The position numbers and the translations under genes are program-made. Of a stretch of DNA of 64,000 bases, positions 62,647 to 64,000 are shown piece after piece. The notes beneath the pieces were generated by a model. It was not told the DNA's origin, searched no databases, and saw nothing but the letters and a program-made list of their open reading frames with translations. The stretch is from positions 682,001 to 746,000 of the forward strand of contig QRFJ01000083.1 of the NCBI GenBank assembly GCA_006176705.1, written 5' to 3'. Origin of the DNA: Cocos nucifera (taxonomy: Eukaryota > Streptophyta > Magnoliopsida > Arecales > Arecaceae). Within the stretch, counting starts at the first letter, position 1; each line of letters begins with the position of its first letter.

Positions 62647-63910
62647 ATGAAGACTCGAAGGAAAGCATCAAACGTGTCTCAGCATTCCAATGGCCGGCGA
62701 ACCAATAATTTTCAATCGATCGATGCACCACCACCCTTGATTCAGAAGAATCCATCGACGACCTCGGCAATCTTGCAAGAATAATACAATACCCTCATCT
62801 AGCAGGTGCAAGCACTCTCGATCGCAGTAAGAGGGATGCAACAAGTCAGCAAACCTTATCTGACTAATGAAAATTTAGGGCCGACTCATGGAAGGTCGGA
62901 AGAAAGGCATCTTAGAAGTTCGAGGATCGAAGCTAGTCATCATAGCCGACCTATCAATCCTCCTCGATGAAGACTTGGACGATCACCTACCACCATCTCC
63001 AGAAGAGACTCCACCCTAGGGGATGAAACTCCTCGATGTCGAACTACTCAAAAAGATAGTACGGAGAAAAGGCTCCAAGAAATGCAACAGTAGATAGATG
63101 CGCTGCAGGCACCAAAGCAGTAGGGGATGACCTAGGGTTTAACATTGATCCTCCGTTTACCTAGAAGATCATAAATGAGCCTCTGCCACCTCGATTCAAA
63201 ATACCTTAGATGGAGCCTCATGATGGAACTGCTAACCCCGTAGATCATCTGAATAACTTTCAAACTTTCATGCACCTGCAAGGAGCTAGTGATGTAGTTC
63301 TGTGCCGAGCTTTTTCTTTGATCTTAAGAAAGGTAGCTCGATAATGGTATTCAAATTTGTAGTTGGGCCCCATGGATTTCTTCCATCAGTTAAGTCACAT
63401 GTTCGTCGCCCACTTTGTTAGCAGTTGTCGACAACACCATAACTCAGATTTTCTCGTAAGCATTAAGCAGAGAAAAAATGAATCTCTCTGAGAATACATC
63501 AATCAATTTAATGCAGCCACTCTGGAGGTCCAAAATTTTGATCAGTTGATTACTATGATGGTATTAAAGGCTGGACTCCTCTAGAATGATCTTTTTTTCT
63601 CTCTCAACTTGGACTACCTAAAGGACTTCGTCGAGATGTTAGAGCAGACGAAAAAGTATGCCCAAGCTGAGGAAGCTTGGGATCAGCAAGGAGGCAACCT
63701 CGGTAGTGGATCACAACCAGCCTAATAGGAGAAGAAGAAAGACTACCGGTGTGTGCAACAGCGACGTGAAGATCCATGTTCCCATCTCTCTCGAACTCCA
63801 CCTTGGGGTGGCCGACCTACATCTCCAACAGCACAACGTTGGTCAAAGACCCCATCTTGAAGATTTCATTACTACACTCCTCTTAACACTCCTCGGGCTC
63901 AATTTTTGAT
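62647..63910 (+). pseudogene. retrotransposon gag with in-frame stops
   Basis: The frame starts MKTRRKASNVSQHSNGRRTN. The capsid part (about 63170-63720) contains NEPLPPRFKIP, NPVDHLNNFQTFMHLQGASD and SIKQRKNESLREYINQFN. It is interrupted by at least three stops (after RFKIP, after KVAR, after YSNL). It is the same family as the gag at 45270-46300. After 63725 the region corresponding to the end of that gag continues to the window edge. Confidence 0.88.
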
Positions 63911-64000
63911 GGAGATTGAACGACAAGAAGAGATGCCACGATCGAAGAAGATGGTGACTCCTATTCGAGCAAAAAACCTGAGAAAATATTACAGATACCA

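Larger units (their letters stand above)
61677..64000 (+). mobile_element. Tat-type Ty3/gypsy retrotransposon, 5' part, runs off the window
   Basis: A 5' LTR (61677-62572) is followed directly by a primer-binding-like sequence (from 62573, cttggcgctagagaaagaga) and a decayed gag (62647-about 63910). The gag protein and LTR layout are related to the 36993-47067 element but diverged, so it is a different subfamily. No pol is inside the window, and neither the 3' end nor a target duplication can be seen. Confidence 0.85.

Overview
This is a nuclear chromosome segment of a flowering plant, most likely a commelinid monocot and plausibly a palm. The family assignment is inference. It rests on strongly GC-biased codon use in one intronless gene, a TAS3 trans-acting siRNA locus, plant-specific gene families (ATL RING-H2, UGT, XBAT), and plant Tat-type Ty3/gypsy and LINE retroelements set in AT-rich intergenic DNA with many microsatellites. 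No bacterial features (operons, ribosome binding sites, CRISPR arrays) were seen.

Layout. 1-11.2 kb is intergenic DNA with AT microsatellites, a Mutator-like small transposon (4332-4859) and an unexplained GC-rich island (about 6.9-7.5 kb). 11.23-11.70 kb is a TAS3 locus on the + strand. It has a TATA box, a short ORF, two miR390 sites and one tasiR-ARF, and the tasiR-ARF lies exactly in the 21-nt register set by the 3' miR390 site. 14.37-18.54 kb (- strand) is a broken XBAT32/33-like ankyrin-RING E3 ligase gene that keeps its first two and two RING-encoding exons but lacks recognisable ankyrin-core exons. 23.74-25.16 kb (+) is an intact ATL13/46/47-type RING-H2 E3 ligase gene. 25-37 kb is intergenic, with two LINE remnants, a second Mutator-like small element (30669-31052) and a truncated LTR element (31131-33665, -).

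37.0-47.07 kb is an old, nearly full-length Tat-type Ty3/gypsy element on the - strand. It carries a spliced-looking antisense ORF and a 57-bp minisatellite between pol and the 3' LTR. 48.29-53.79 kb (+) is a complete but pol-less LTR element bounded by an exact AAAAT target-site duplication. Its interior is mostly tandem repeats, and it belongs to the same family as the truncated 31-kb element. It ends about 270 bp upstream of an intact, intronless UDP-glycosyltransferase gene (54.07-55.57 kb, +). 56-59 kb holds two LINE remnants in opposite orientations. 61.68 kb to the right edge is the 5' LTR and decayed gag of another Tat-type element related to the 37-47 kb one.

How the parts relate. 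The host loci are independent single genes: a TAS3 siRNA precursor (auxin-response-factor silencing), a membrane RING ligase, a dead XBAT ligase copy and a small-molecule glucosyltransferase. The most notable non-coding finding is the TAS3 locus, whose short ORF stops inside the 5' miR390 site. The most notable structural findings are the antisense intron-containing ORF in the Tat element and the repeat-filled non-autonomous LTR element next to the UGT promoter.
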